Part shown: in pieces, positions 16,089 to 23,465 of the stretch | How the letters are laid out: each line of letters starts with the position of its first letter | Position numbering within the stretch: the first letter of the stretch is position 1 | From: Actinoallomurus bryophytorum | GTDB taxonomy: Bacteria > Actinomycetota > Actinomycetes > Streptosporangiales > Streptosporangiaceae | Direction: 5' to 3' | Assembly (NCBI RefSeq): GCF_006716425.1 | Contig: NZ_VFOZ01000001.1 | Span: 5,022,001 to 5,086,000 of the forward strand | DNA: 64,000 nt | Notes under the pieces: model-generated | What the model was told of the DNA's origin: nothing | The model's input: the letters and a program-made list of their open reading frames with translations, nothing else | Database searches by the model: none | Position numbers and translations under genes: made by a program

Positions 16089-17602
16089 CGGAGTTCCGGT
16101 ATCTCAACCCGATACGGATCGGGCGTGGGCTCGACAAGCTTCAGCGCGTCGACGGCGCCACCCACCGGGCCATCCACGGCAAGTTCCGCCAGCGGCGCCT
16201 GCGCGACCTGACCGCCATCGCCGAGGCGGTGCACCTGCGGGGCCGGGGCGGCGCGGCCTTCCCGTTCGCCCGCAAGCTGACCGCGGTGATGCGTACGGCC
16301 CGCACCCGCGACTGCCAGCCCGTGGTCCTCGTCAACGCGACCGAGGGCGAGCCGGCGAGCGCCAAGGACAAGTTCCTGCTCGCCCATACGCCGCACCTGA
16401 TCCTCGACGGCGCCATGCTCGCCGCGAAGGCGATGGGCGCACGCGAGGTCGTCATCGGGCTCACCGACACGGGACCGGCGGCGCGCTCGCTGCGCAGCGC
16501 CGTCCTCGAGAGCGGGCTGCGCGACTTCGTACGCCTGGTCCAGCTGCCCGAGCGGTTCGTCACGGGCGAGGGCGGGGCACTGGTCAACGGCGTCAACGGC
16601 GGCCCGGCGCTGCCGCCCGGCCGCAAGGTACGCGCCGCGGACCGTGGCGTCGACGGCCTGCCCACGCTCCTGTCGAACGCCGAGACGTACGCGCAGCTCG
16701 CCCTCGTGTCACAGCTCGGCCCTGATCTGTACTCGGCGGTCGGGACGGCCGAGGAACCGGGCACGGTGCTCCTGACCGTCTGGGGCGCCGACGGGCTCCC
16801 CCGTGTCATCGAGGCACCGGCCGGCGTGCCCATGGCGCAGGTGCTCGACCTCGGCCAGGCCACGACCGGACAGGGCGTCCTGGTCGGCGGCTACCACGGC
16901 GCGTGGATCACCCCCGCCGCCGCGAACCGTGCGTGCGTCTCACGCGAGAGCATCGGACGGGCGGGCGGAGCCCTCGGCGCCGGCGTCATCATGACCCTCG
17001 GCGAGGACGTCTGCCCGCTCGGCGAGGTGGCACGGGTGGCGGCCTACCTCGGCGCCGAGTCGGCCGGGCAGTGCGGACCGTGCCGCCTCGGCCTGCCCGC
17101 CATCGCGCGGTCCCTGAACAGCCTCGTGGCCGGCCGGTCCACCACCGAAGCGCTGTCCGCCGTGTCCCAGGGGACCCAGACGGTGGTCGGCCGGGGTGCC
17201 TGCAAACACCCGGACGGCTCGGCCCGGTTCGTGACGTCGGCGCTCAGCACCTTCGCCGCCGACGTCAAGGTGCACCTGGCCAAGGGCACCTGCGGGCGTC
17301 CCGTACGCGGGTCGCTCCCCATCGCCGAGGACCTCATCGCGATGGAGACCGCCGAGGCCGAGGAGACCGGCCTTCGCATGACGGTCGACTGGACGCGCTG
17401 CGCGGGCCACGGCCTGTGCAAGCACCTGGTCCCGGAGCTGATCCAGCTCGACGAGCACGGCTTCCCCGTCATCTCGAACGCGGGTGTACCGCGACGGCTC
17501 GTCGGCGACGCCCGGCAGGCGATCGAGATGTGCCCGGCCCTGGCGCTCCGGCTGGGCGACTCCGCGGCCGAGACGCGGCACGCCGTGAAGGCGTCCCGCT
17601 GA
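16085..17602 (+). CDS. NuoF-like flavin/FeS protein fused to a [3Fe-4S]-type ferredoxin
   Basis: 505-residue soluble redox protein. The N-terminal part is NuoF-like: GRGGAAFPFARK (FMN site), NATEGEPASAKDK, an SLBB segment (GQGVLVGGYHGAW), then the cluster domain SAGQCGPCRLG (Cys330, Cys333) and GRGACKHPDG (Cys373). NuoF has CGxCxPC here; the first cysteine is Ala in this protein, so the cluster has three Cys ligands. The C-terminal 70 residues form a ferredoxin with CAGHGLC (Cys439, Cys445) and MCPAL (Cys483), a three-cysteine pattern. Together with the overlapping haem protein it likely forms a membrane electron-transfer complex. Whether it takes electrons from NAD(P)H is not proven. Confidence 0.85.
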   Translation: MTEFRYLNPIRIGRGLDKLQRVDGATHRAIHGKFRQRRLRDLTAIAEAVHLRGRGGAAFPFARKLTAVMRTARTRDCQPVVLVNATEGEPASAKDKFLLAHTPHLILDGAMLAAKAMGAREVVIGLTDTGPAARSLRSAVLESGLRDFVRLVQLPERFVTGEGGALVNGVNGGPALPPGRKVRAADRGVDGLPTLLSNAETYAQLALVSQLGPDLYSAVGTAEEPGTVLLTVWGADGLPRVIEAPAGVPMAQVLDLGQATTGQGVLVGGYHGAWITPAAANRACVSRESIGRAGGALGAGVIMTLGEDVCPLGEVARVAAYLGAESAGQCGPCRLGLPAIARSLNSLVAGRSTTEALSAVSQGTQTVVGRGACKHPDGSARFVTSALSTFAADVKVHLAKGTCGRPVRGSLPIAEDLIAMETAEAEETGLRMTVDWTRCAGHGLCKHLVPELIQLDEHGFPVISNAGVPRRLVGDARQAIEMCPALALRLGDSAAETRHAVKASR

Positions 17603-17659
17603 CCCATCGGCACCGGTCTCGCGAGCCCGCCAGGGTGCCGGCCCCGTCTGCCGTCCCTA

Positions 17660-17880
17660 CCTTGATCGTGGGTTGCTCGGGCCGTCGTAGGGTGCTGGCG
17701 CCCGGGGGTGCCGGGTGTGGCTGTCTGCCGTCTGCCGCTTGTGGCTTGGGACGATTGGCCGCCCGGTGCCCCTGCGACGACCCTGGCCGCTGATTGAGAA
17801 TTGCGAACACGTCGCTGTGTAGGGATGCGCCGGCGAGGTCGTCTTCGGGAACAGATGGCAAGTCGAGCCAGGGAGACGGC
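17660..17880 (+). ncRNA. Candidate IS110 bridge RNA region
   Basis: IS110-group elements encode a bispecific bridge RNA in the non-coding DNA 5' of the transposase. This stretch is in the right place, has G/C-rich self-complementary blocks (for example GGCGCCCGGGGGTGCC and CGGCCCGAG-like against CTGGCC blocks) and contains GATTGAGAAT, identical to the element's right end, as a donor-guide loop would. No fold was calculated and the ends are guesses. Confidence 0.3.
17792..17801. repeat. 10-bp direct repeat GATTGAGAAT shared with the IS right end
   Basis: Exact copy of 19098-19107. It may be an element boundary, a target-site-related repeat, a -35-like box for the transposase, or a guide segment of a bridge RNA. 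Confidence 0.6.
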
Positions 17881-17881
17881 G

Positions 17882-19075
17882 TTGCAGCAGGTGTGGGCCG
17901 GTGTGGACATCGGCAAAGCTCATCATCACGCGGTGGTGATCGATTCTGAGGGCAGGCGGCTGCTGTCGCGGCGGGTGGCCAATGATGAGGCCGACCTGCT
18001 GGAGTTGATAGCCGAGGTCTGCGCATTGGCCGGCGAGGTGATCTGGGCGATCGATGTGCGCACCGGAGGCGCCACGTTGTTGGTGACGCTGCTGTTCTCC
18101 GATGGCCAGAAGGTCTTCTACCTCTCCGGTCACATGGTCAACCGGGCGGCCGATGGTTACCGCGGTGAGGGCAAGACCGATGCCCGCGACGCCGCCGTCA
18201 TCGCCGACCAGGCCCGGATGCGCCGCGATCTGCGGCCGGTGCTTGATGAGGATGGGCTGATCACCGAGCTGCGGATGCTGGTGGCCCACCGCCAAGACCT
18301 GGTCACCGACCGGACCCGGGCGATCAACCGGCTCCGTGACCAACTCCTGAACGTCTGCCCGGCCATCGAACGCGCCCTGGACCTGGCCCACAAAGGCCCC
18401 CTGATCCTGCTCACCGGCGCGAACACCCCCGCCGCCATCCGCGGGCTGACCCCGGAGAAGCTGACGTCCTGGCTCCGCGAGAACGGAGTACGCAAAGGCG
18501 CCGCCGACCTGGCCGACCGAGTCATCCGCGCAGCCCAATCCCAGACCGCCGTCCTGCCCGGCGAACACATGGCCGCACGACTGACAGCCGAACTCGCCAA
18601 GCATGTCCTGAGGCTCACCGAGCAAATCGAGCACACCGACGCGCTGATCGAAGACCGGTTCGCCCGCCACGAACTGGCCGAAGTGATCACCAGCATGCCC
18701 GGCATCGGGACGCTGCTCGGCGCCGAGTTCCTCGCCGCCACCGGCGGAAACATGACCGCCTTCGCCTCCGCCGACCACCTCGCCGGCTACGCCGGCCTGG
18801 CCCCACGCCCCCACGACTCCGGCCGGATCAGCGGCAACCGCCACCGCCCGCGCCGCTACAACCGCGACCTCAACCGCGTCTTCTACACATCCGCCCTGAT
18901 CAGCGTCCGCTACAACCCCGAATCCCGCACCTACTACGACCGCAAACGCGCCGAAGGCAAACTCCACACCCAAGCCGTCCTCGCCCTCGCACGACGACGC
19001 GTCAACGTCCTATGGGCCCTCATCCGAGACCGACGCTGCTACGAACTCACACCCCCGACCACCAAGGCCGCATGA
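17882..19075 (+). CDS. IS110-family transposase
   Basis: 397-residue transposase. N-terminal RuvC-like DEDD domain: WAGVDIGKAHHHAVV, VIWAIDVRTGG and GEGKTDARDAAVIAD supply the acidic residues. C-terminal transposase_20 domain with the MPGIGTLLGAEFLAATGG helix-hairpin-helix and ADHLAGYAGLAPRPHDSGR, where the conserved serine acts as nucleophile, followed by NRDLNRVFYTSA. TTG 17882 is chosen because AGGGAG lies seven bases upstream and the product then begins just before WAGVDIGK as in relatives; upstream in-frame starts fall in the presumed non-coding RNA. The frame is intact with all motifs, so the element may be active. Confidence 0.88.
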   Translation: MQQVWAGVDIGKAHHHAVVIDSEGRRLLSRRVANDEADLLELIAEVCALAGEVIWAIDVRTGGATLLVTLLFSDGQKVFYLSGHMVNRAADGYRGEGKTDARDAAVIADQARMRRDLRPVLDEDGLITELRMLVAHRQDLVTDRTRAINRLRDQLLNVCPAIERALDLAHKGPLILLTGANTPAAIRGLTPEKLTSWLRENGVRKGAADLADRVIRAAQSQTAVLPGEHMAARLTAELAKHVLRLTEQIEHTDALIEDRFARHELAEVITSMPGIGTLLGAEFLAATGGNMTAFASADHLAGYAGLAPRPHDSGRISGNRHRPRRYNRDLNRVFYTSALISVRYNPESRTYYDRKRAEGKLHTQAVLALARRRVNVLWALIRDRRCYELTPPTTKAA

Positions 19076-19131
19076 CCCCACACCGCCTTGACAACCCGAT
19101 TGAGAATCGTCTCGGCGGTGGAGCCTGCTCG

Positions 19132-19671
19132 CTACGAGGCCCGGCGGTGCCCGGCGCGCTGGTAGGCGATGGCCGCCAGCCCGAATGCCAGTCCGCCGGC
19201 GGTGAACAGGAGATCGGTGCTGCCGCCGGCGAGCACCTCCCAGCCCGAAGGGTGCGCCGTGCCGGACACCTCTTCCATCGTCAGCCCGGTGAGCCCGTTC
19301 GGCAGGATCCCGGTCGCGCGGACGACGTCGTCGGCGACGCCCGCGAGTCCGCGGGCACCGAGCAGGACGCATCCGGTCCACGCGGCGGAGACGAGCACCG
19401 GCCGGGGGATCCGGCGGCCCCACGCCTGGGCGAGTGCCAGCGGAAGCACGGTCCCGACGGCGACCATGACGAGGACGACCACCGTGGACACCCACATGAG
19501 CACACGCGCTCCCCCGTGGTGCTCCGCGGTGGACGGGACCGCGAGACCGGTGGCGACCCAGACGACGTGCCAGGCGAGGAAGACCATCACCCAGGCGAAC
19601 GCGGCGTAGGCGGTCCGTCGAACGGCCCGCAGGTCGTCGTGCGCTTCGGGCGATCTCAGTGTGGTGTTCAC
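19132..19671 (-). CDS. Small integral membrane protein of unknown function
   Basis: About 179 residues with four hydrophobic segments: AAFAWVMVFLAWHVVWVATG, LMWVSTVVVLVMVAVGTVLPL, VLVSAAWTGCVLLGARGL and LLFTAGGLAFGLAAIAYQR. The layout resembles DUF3995-like membrane proteins, but I do not recognise a function. Start is uncertain: GTG 19671 (used) or GTG 19707, and neither has an SD. A perfect 8-bp palindrome spans the 19671 start, suggesting transcriptional control right at the gene's 5' end. It is convergent with the IS110 element. Confidence 0.65.
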   Translation of the reverse strand: MNTTLRSPEAHDDLRAVRRTAYAAFAWVMVFLAWHVVWVATGLAVPSTAEHHGGARVLMWVSTVVVLVMVAVGTVLPLALAQAWGRRIPRPVLVSAAWTGCVLLGARGLAGVADDVVRATGILPNGLTGLTMEEVSGTAHPSGWEVLAGGSTDLLFTAGGLAFGLAAIAYQRAGHRRAS

Positions 19672-19676
19672 ACTGA
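19656..19676. promoter_or_regulatory. Perfect palindrome across the start of the small membrane protein gene
   Basis: TCAGTGTG-GTGTT-CACACTGA: 8-bp arms (19656-19663, 19669-19676), 5-bp spacer. The symmetry and length fit a dimeric repressor operator (TetR- or MarR-like). The regulator is not next to it. Confidence 0.5.
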
Positions 19677-19759
19677 CAAGGATCGGGAGGCGAGAAGGGG
19701 GAAACACCCCCCGCGAGAGGGGGCCGCCTCCCTCGGAATGGCGAGGTACGCCGGAGGCG

Positions 19760-19885
19760 TTACCTGCGCTTCCTGCCGCTGAGCAGCTTGTTCTCCTTCT
19801 TGCGCAGGCGCTTCTGCTGCTTGGGGGTCAATTCCTTCCGGCCGCTCTGCGCCAGGAAGTGCGCCTTCCGCGCCTTGCTGTCCAT
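19760..19885 (-). CDS. 41-residue strongly basic protein
   Basis: Short gene with good expression signals: ATG 19885, SD GGGAGATG about six bases upstream and a sigma70-like promoter 35-65 bp upstream. The product starts MDSKARKAHFLAQSGRKE and ends KLLSGRKRR; 16 of 41 residues are Lys or Arg, with a predicted basic helix in the middle (TPKQQKRLRKKENK). No hydrophobic segment. The composition suggests nucleic-acid or ribosome binding, but no family is recognised and this is inference. Confidence 0.65.
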   Translation of the reverse strand: MDSKARKAHFLAQSGRKELTPKQQKRLRKKENKLLSGRKRR

Positions 19886-19920
19886 CGCTTCATCTCCCGG
19901 GAAAGATGATCGAAAGGTCG

Positions 19921-19950
19921 ATTATCTTCCGAATCCGGGGATTGTGTAAA
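19921..19950 (-). promoter_or_regulatory. Promoter and dyad upstream of the 41-residue protein gene
   Basis: Read leftward: TTTACA (19950-19945), 18-bp spacer, GATAAT (19926-19921). An imperfect dyad GATGATCGA-AAGG-TCGATTATC (19905-19926) overlaps the -10 box and expected start site, a likely operator position. Confidence 0.5.
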
Positions 19951-20147
19951 TGGCCGCTGACGCCGAAAAGGGCCGGTCCGCGATGCGGCCGATCCGGATG
20001 TTCTTCGCGTGGAGCCCGAGGCCGGATGCGGTCTCCCGTTCCGGTCCGTTCGGACTTCACCTCTGTCACTGGCCGTGATAGTCAAATGACGGTAAGCCAC
20101 AGGCCTGTGGCGCCCCTTCCACGCGTCGTGACGTTACGGAGCCGCTC

Positions 20148-20915
20148 ATGCTCGTCAGCTTCCTCGCCGTGGTCGCGGCGGTCGGCGTGGTCATCCTGGC
20201 GGCGCGGCTGTTCGCGAAGTGGGGACACGGCTCCGATGACCGCGAGCACGACGGCACGACGTCCAAGCACACCGGGGCGATGCTGTCCGCGCTGTTCCTG
20301 ATGGCGTTCGCGATCGCCATCGTCGTGCCGTGGACCACCGCCGACGCGGCGCGGCAGAACACCCATGCCGAGAGCCAGGCGGTCGTCGGTGCGTACTGGT
20401 CGGCGGCGGAGCTGCCCGCCCCGGTCGGACCCCGGGTGCAGGCCGGGATGCGGGACTACGTCCGGTTCGTCATCGGCAACGAGTGGAGCGACATGAAGCA
20501 CGGCCGGCTCGATCCGGCCGGCTGGGCGCGCCTGGACACGCTGCGTACCGAGGTGATCGACCTGCGCGTACGGGGCGACCAGGCCGAAGACGCCCGCATC
20601 GCCGTCCTGGACCAGTTCCAGGCCATCTCCGCGGCTCGCAGTCAGCGCGCCCTCGACGCGAAGACGAGGCCGCCGTCCGCGCTGCTCTACCTGACCGCCC
20701 TGACCGGGCTGATGACGGTGATCTTCCCGTTCCTCGTCGGCGCACGGCCGCGGGGGATGACGATGATCCCGCTGGGGGTGATGGCCGCGCTGCTCGGCCT
20801 CGGTGTCTACCTCAGCTTCGACGTCTCCCACGTCTTCAGCGGCGGCCTGCGGGTCAGGCCGGACGCGTTCATCGCGGCGCAGCAGGAGTTCCAGCGGATC
20901 CCGGTCAGCCGGTAG
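20148..20915 (+). CDS. DUF4239-type membrane protein
   Basis: 255-residue membrane protein: an N-terminal helix (about 2-22), a second (about 44-63, MLSALFLMAFAIAIVVPW), a long extracytoplasmic helical region (about 70-180) with NTHAESQAVVGAYWSAAELP, and a C-terminal helix pair (about 182-235). This is the pattern of DUF4239 proteins, distantly related to bestrophin-like channels; function unknown. SD is weak (ACGGAGC before the ATG). It precedes the cyd operon on the same strand, separated by 121 bp containing that operon's operator array. Confidence 0.75.
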   Translation: MLVSFLAVVAAVGVVILAARLFAKWGHGSDDREHDGTTSKHTGAMLSALFLMAFAIAIVVPWTTADAARQNTHAESQAVVGAYWSAAELPAPVGPRVQAGMRDYVRFVIGNEWSDMKHGRLDPAGWARLDTLRTEVIDLRVRGDQAEDARIAVLDQFQAISAARSQRALDAKTRPPSALLYLTALTGLMTVIFPFLVGARPRGMTMIPLGVMAALLGLGVYLSFDVSHVFSGGLRVRPDAFIAAQQEFQRIPVSR

Positions 20916-20950
20916 CCCGCGCCGCCACCGCCCGCGCTGTGATCCTTCTT

Positions 20951-21014
20951 ACTACACGCGGTAGTACTACGGCGCGTAGTATCTACTACGTGGCGTAGTA
21001 CTACGTCGCGTAGT
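20951..21014. promoter_or_regulatory. Array of four ACTAC-N5-GTAGT operators in front of cydA
   Basis: Four 15-bp dyads with identical arms: 20951-20965, 20966-20980, 20985-20999 and 21000-21014. They form two abutting pairs separated by the 4 bp ATCT. The spacers differ (ACGCG, GGCGC, GTGGC, GTCGC), so the arms are what is conserved. The last dyad ends 22 bp before the cydA ATG, so a bound protein would block transcription. TACTAC/GTAGTA dyads resemble sites of BlaI/MecI/CopY-family repressors; that identification is inference and no such gene is in the window. Confidence 0.8.
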
Positions 21015-21036
21015 GAACAATGGGGGAGGCCGCGGG

Positions 21037-22446
21037 ATGGACCCGCTCGACATCGCCCGGTGGCAGTTCGGCATCACGACCGTCTACCACTTCTTCTTCG
21101 TTCCCCTGACGATCGGCCTGTCCGCGCTCGTCGCCGGCCTGCAGACGGCCTGGGTGCGTACCGGCAGGACCGACTACCTCCGCGCCACCAAGTTCTGGGG
21201 GAAGCTCTTCCTGATCAACTTCGCGATGGGCATCGTCACCGGGATCGTGCAGGAGTTCCAGTTCGGCATGAACTGGAGCGCGTACTCCCGGTTCGTCGGC
21301 GACGTCTTCGGCGCACCGCTGGCGATCGAGGGGTTGCTCGCCTTCTTCGTGGAGTCGACCTTCCTCGGGCTCTGGATCTTCGGCTGGGACCGGCTGCCCA
21401 AGAGGATCCACCTGGCCTGCATCTGGCTGGTCGCCTTCGGGACGCTGCTGTCGGCGTACTTCATCCTCGCCGCCAACTCGTGGATGCAGCACCCGGTCGG
21501 CTACCACCTGAGCGGCGCCACCGGCAGGGCCGAGCTCACCGACTTCTGGGCCGTGCTGACCAACTCCACGATGCTGGTGGCCTTCCCGCACACCATCACC
21601 GCCGCCTTCGTCACCGCGGGCCTGTTCATCGTCGGCGTGAGCGCCTGGCACCTGGCACGGCGCAAGCACGTCGAGGTCTTCCGGTCGTCGCTGAAGATGG
21701 CCCTGGTCGTCACGCTCGTCTCGGCGGTCGGCGTGGCCATCACCGGCGACGTCCAGGGCAAGGTCATGACCGCGCAGCAGCCGATGAAGATGGCCGCCGC
21801 CGAGGCGCTGTACTCCACCGAACAGCCGGCCTCGTTCTCGATCCTCACCGTCGGCACGCTCGACGGCGGACGGGAGGTCTACAGCGTCAAGGTGCCGCGG
21901 CTCCTGTCGTTCCTCGCCACCGGCAGCTTCAAGGGCCGGGTGCAGGGGATCAACGACGTACAGGCGGCGGAGCAGGCCAAGTACGGTCCGGGGGACTACC
22001 GGCCGGTCATCCCGCTGGCCTACTGGAACTTCCGGATCATGGTCGGCGTCGGGTTCCTCACCGCGCTCATCGCCCTCCTCGGCCTGTGGCTGCTCCGGCG
22101 CGGGCGCCTGCCGTCGAACCGCTGGGTGTGGCGCGTCGGCGTGCTCGCGCTGGCGCTGCCGTTCGTCGGCAACTCCGCCGGCTGGATCTTCACCGAGATG
22201 GGCCGCCAGCCCTGGTCGGTCTACGGCGTCATGAAGACCGCGTCGAGTGTCTCCCCGACCGTCGGCGCCACATCCATGCTCATCTCGGTCATCGCGCTGA
22301 CGACGCTCTACGGCGTCCTGATGGTCATCGAGGCGGGCCTGATGGTGCGTTACGTCAAGGCCGGGCCGCCGTCTGAGACCGAGGTCCTGGCGCCGCCAGG
22401 CGGGGACGGTGCCGACTCCGAGCAGTCGCTCACATTCGCCTACTGA
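21037..22446 (+). CDS. cydA: Cytochrome bd ubiquinol/menaquinol oxidase subunit I
   Basis: 469-residue haem-bearing subunit of the high-affinity bd oxidase in the plasma membrane; it oxidises quinol and reduces O2 to water. Haem ligands are visible: His18 (VYHFFFVPLTIGLS), His185 (AFPHTITAAFVTAG) and Met335 with Arg333 (NFRIMVGVG). The GRQPW motif is present near residue 390 and the Q-loop is of the short type usual in Gram-positives. ATG 21037 with GGGGGAGG seven bases upstream is chosen over a GTG eight codons earlier, which lies inside the operator array. First gene of cydABDC. Confidence 0.96.
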   Translation: MDPLDIARWQFGITTVYHFFFVPLTIGLSALVAGLQTAWVRTGRTDYLRATKFWGKLFLINFAMGIVTGIVQEFQFGMNWSAYSRFVGDVFGAPLAIEGLLAFFVESTFLGLWIFGWDRLPKRIHLACIWLVAFGTLLSAYFILAANSWMQHPVGYHLSGATGRAELTDFWAVLTNSTMLVAFPHTITAAFVTAGLFIVGVSAWHLARRKHVEVFRSSLKMALVVTLVSAVGVAITGDVQGKVMTAQQPMKMAAAEALYSTEQPASFSILTVGTLDGGREVYSVKVPRLLSFLATGSFKGRVQGINDVQAAEQAKYGPGDYRPVIPLAYWNFRIMVGVGFLTALIALLGLWLLRRGRLPSNRWVWRVGVLALALPFVGNSAGWIFTEMGRQPWSVYGVMKTASSVSPTVGATSMLISVIALTTLYGVLMVIEAGLMVRYVKAGPPSETEVLAPPGGDGADSEQSLTFAY

Positions 22447-22460
22447 GAGGAGCGCAGGCC

Positions 22461-23465
22461 ATGGCCACCACGACCGTCTGGTTCATCATCATCGCCTTCC
22501 TCTGGACCGGCTACTTCTTCCTGGAGGGCTTCGACTTCGGTGTCGGCGTCCTGCTGCCCGTGCTGGGCCGCGACGACACCGAGCGCCGGGTCCTCATCAA
22601 CACCATCGGCCCGGTCTGGGACGGGAACGAGGTGTGGTTCATCGTCGCCGGCGCCGCCACGTTCGCGGCGTTCCCGGAGTGGTACGCCACGCTGTTCAGC
22701 GGCTTCTACCTGCCGCTGCTAGCGATCCTGCTCGCGCTGATCGTGCGCGGTGTGGCCTTCGAGTACCGCGGCAAGCGAGACGACGCGCGCTGGCGCCGCC
22801 GCTGGGACCGGGCGATCTTCTGGGGCAGCGTCGTCCCGGCGTTCCTGTGGGGAGTGGCGTTCGCGAACCTCGTACGCGGCGTGCCGCTCGACGCCGCGCA
22901 TGAGTACGCCGGCACCCTGGGCGACCTGCTCAGCCCCTTCGCCCTGCTCGGCGGGCTCACCACGCTGACCCTGTTCGTCCTGCACGGCGCCGTCTTCGTG
23001 GCACTCAAGACGACCGGGGACGTACGCCGCAGGGCCAACCGGGCCGCGCGCGTCATGGTGACCGCCGCGATCGCGGTCGGCGGGCTCTTCCTGCTGCTCA
23101 CCCAGCTCCTGTACGGCAAGCCGGTCACCTGGCTCACCGTGGCGGCGGCCGTCACCGGGCTGGCCGTAGCCGCCGTCGCCGGCGCCCGCGGCCGTGAGGG
23201 CTGGGCGTTCGCCGGTACCGGCACGGCCATCGCGTTCGCCGTCGCGACGTTGTTCCTCGCGCTGTTCCCGCACGTCATGCCCTCCACGCTCGACGCCGCG
23301 AACGGCCTGACCACGAGCAACGCCGCCTCCTCCCCGTACACGCTGAAGATCATGACGATCGTCGCGCTGACGTTCACCCCGATGGTGATGCTCTACCAGG
23401 GCTGGACCTACTGGGTGTTCCGCAGGCGCATCGGCACACACCACATCCCGAGGCCGGTCGCGTGA
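22461..23465 (+). CDS. cydB: Cytochrome bd oxidase subunit II
   Basis: 334-residue partner of CydA with about nine helices and no haem of its own. Typical sequence blocks: FLEGFDFGVGVLLPVLGR, INTIGPVWDGNEVWFIVAGA and FPEWYATLFSGFYLPL near the N-terminus, and FPHVMPSTLDAANGLT with YTLKIMT near the C-terminus. SD GAGAGGAG precedes the ATG; it starts 14 bp after cydA and its stop overlaps the cydD start by 4 bp. Confidence 0.96.
   Translation: MATTTVWFIIIAFLWTGYFFLEGFDFGVGVLLPVLGRDDTERRVLINTIGPVWDGNEVWFIVAGAATFAAFPEWYATLFSGFYLPLLAILLALIVRGVAFEYRGKRDDARWRRRWDRAIFWGSVVPAFLWGVAFANLVRGVPLDAAHEYAGTLGDLLSPFALLGGLTTLTLFVLHGAVFVALKTTGDVRRRANRAARVMVTAAIAVGGLFLLLTQLLYGKPVTWLTVAAAVTGLAVAAVAGARGREGWAFAGTGTAIAFAVATLFLALFPHVMPSTLDAANGLTTSNAASSPYTLKIMTIVALTFTPMVMLYQGWTYWVFRRRIGTHHIPRPVA

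Larger units (their letters stand above)
17660..19107 (+). mobile_element. IS110-family insertion sequence
   Basis: A single DEDD/serine transposase gene with about 220 bp of structured non-coding DNA upstream and a short right end. IS110 elements lack normal terminal inverted repeats, and none are seen. The right end is placed at 19107, after CCTTGACAACCCGATTGAGAAT; the 10-mer GATTGAGAAT occurs exactly at 19098-19107 and again upstream of the gene at 17792-17801. The left end is uncertain: about 17660 if the non-coding RNA region belongs to the element, 17792-17802 if the repeats mark its edges. It sits between the NuoF-like gene and a convergent membrane protein gene and does not visibly break a gene. 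Confidence 0.7.
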
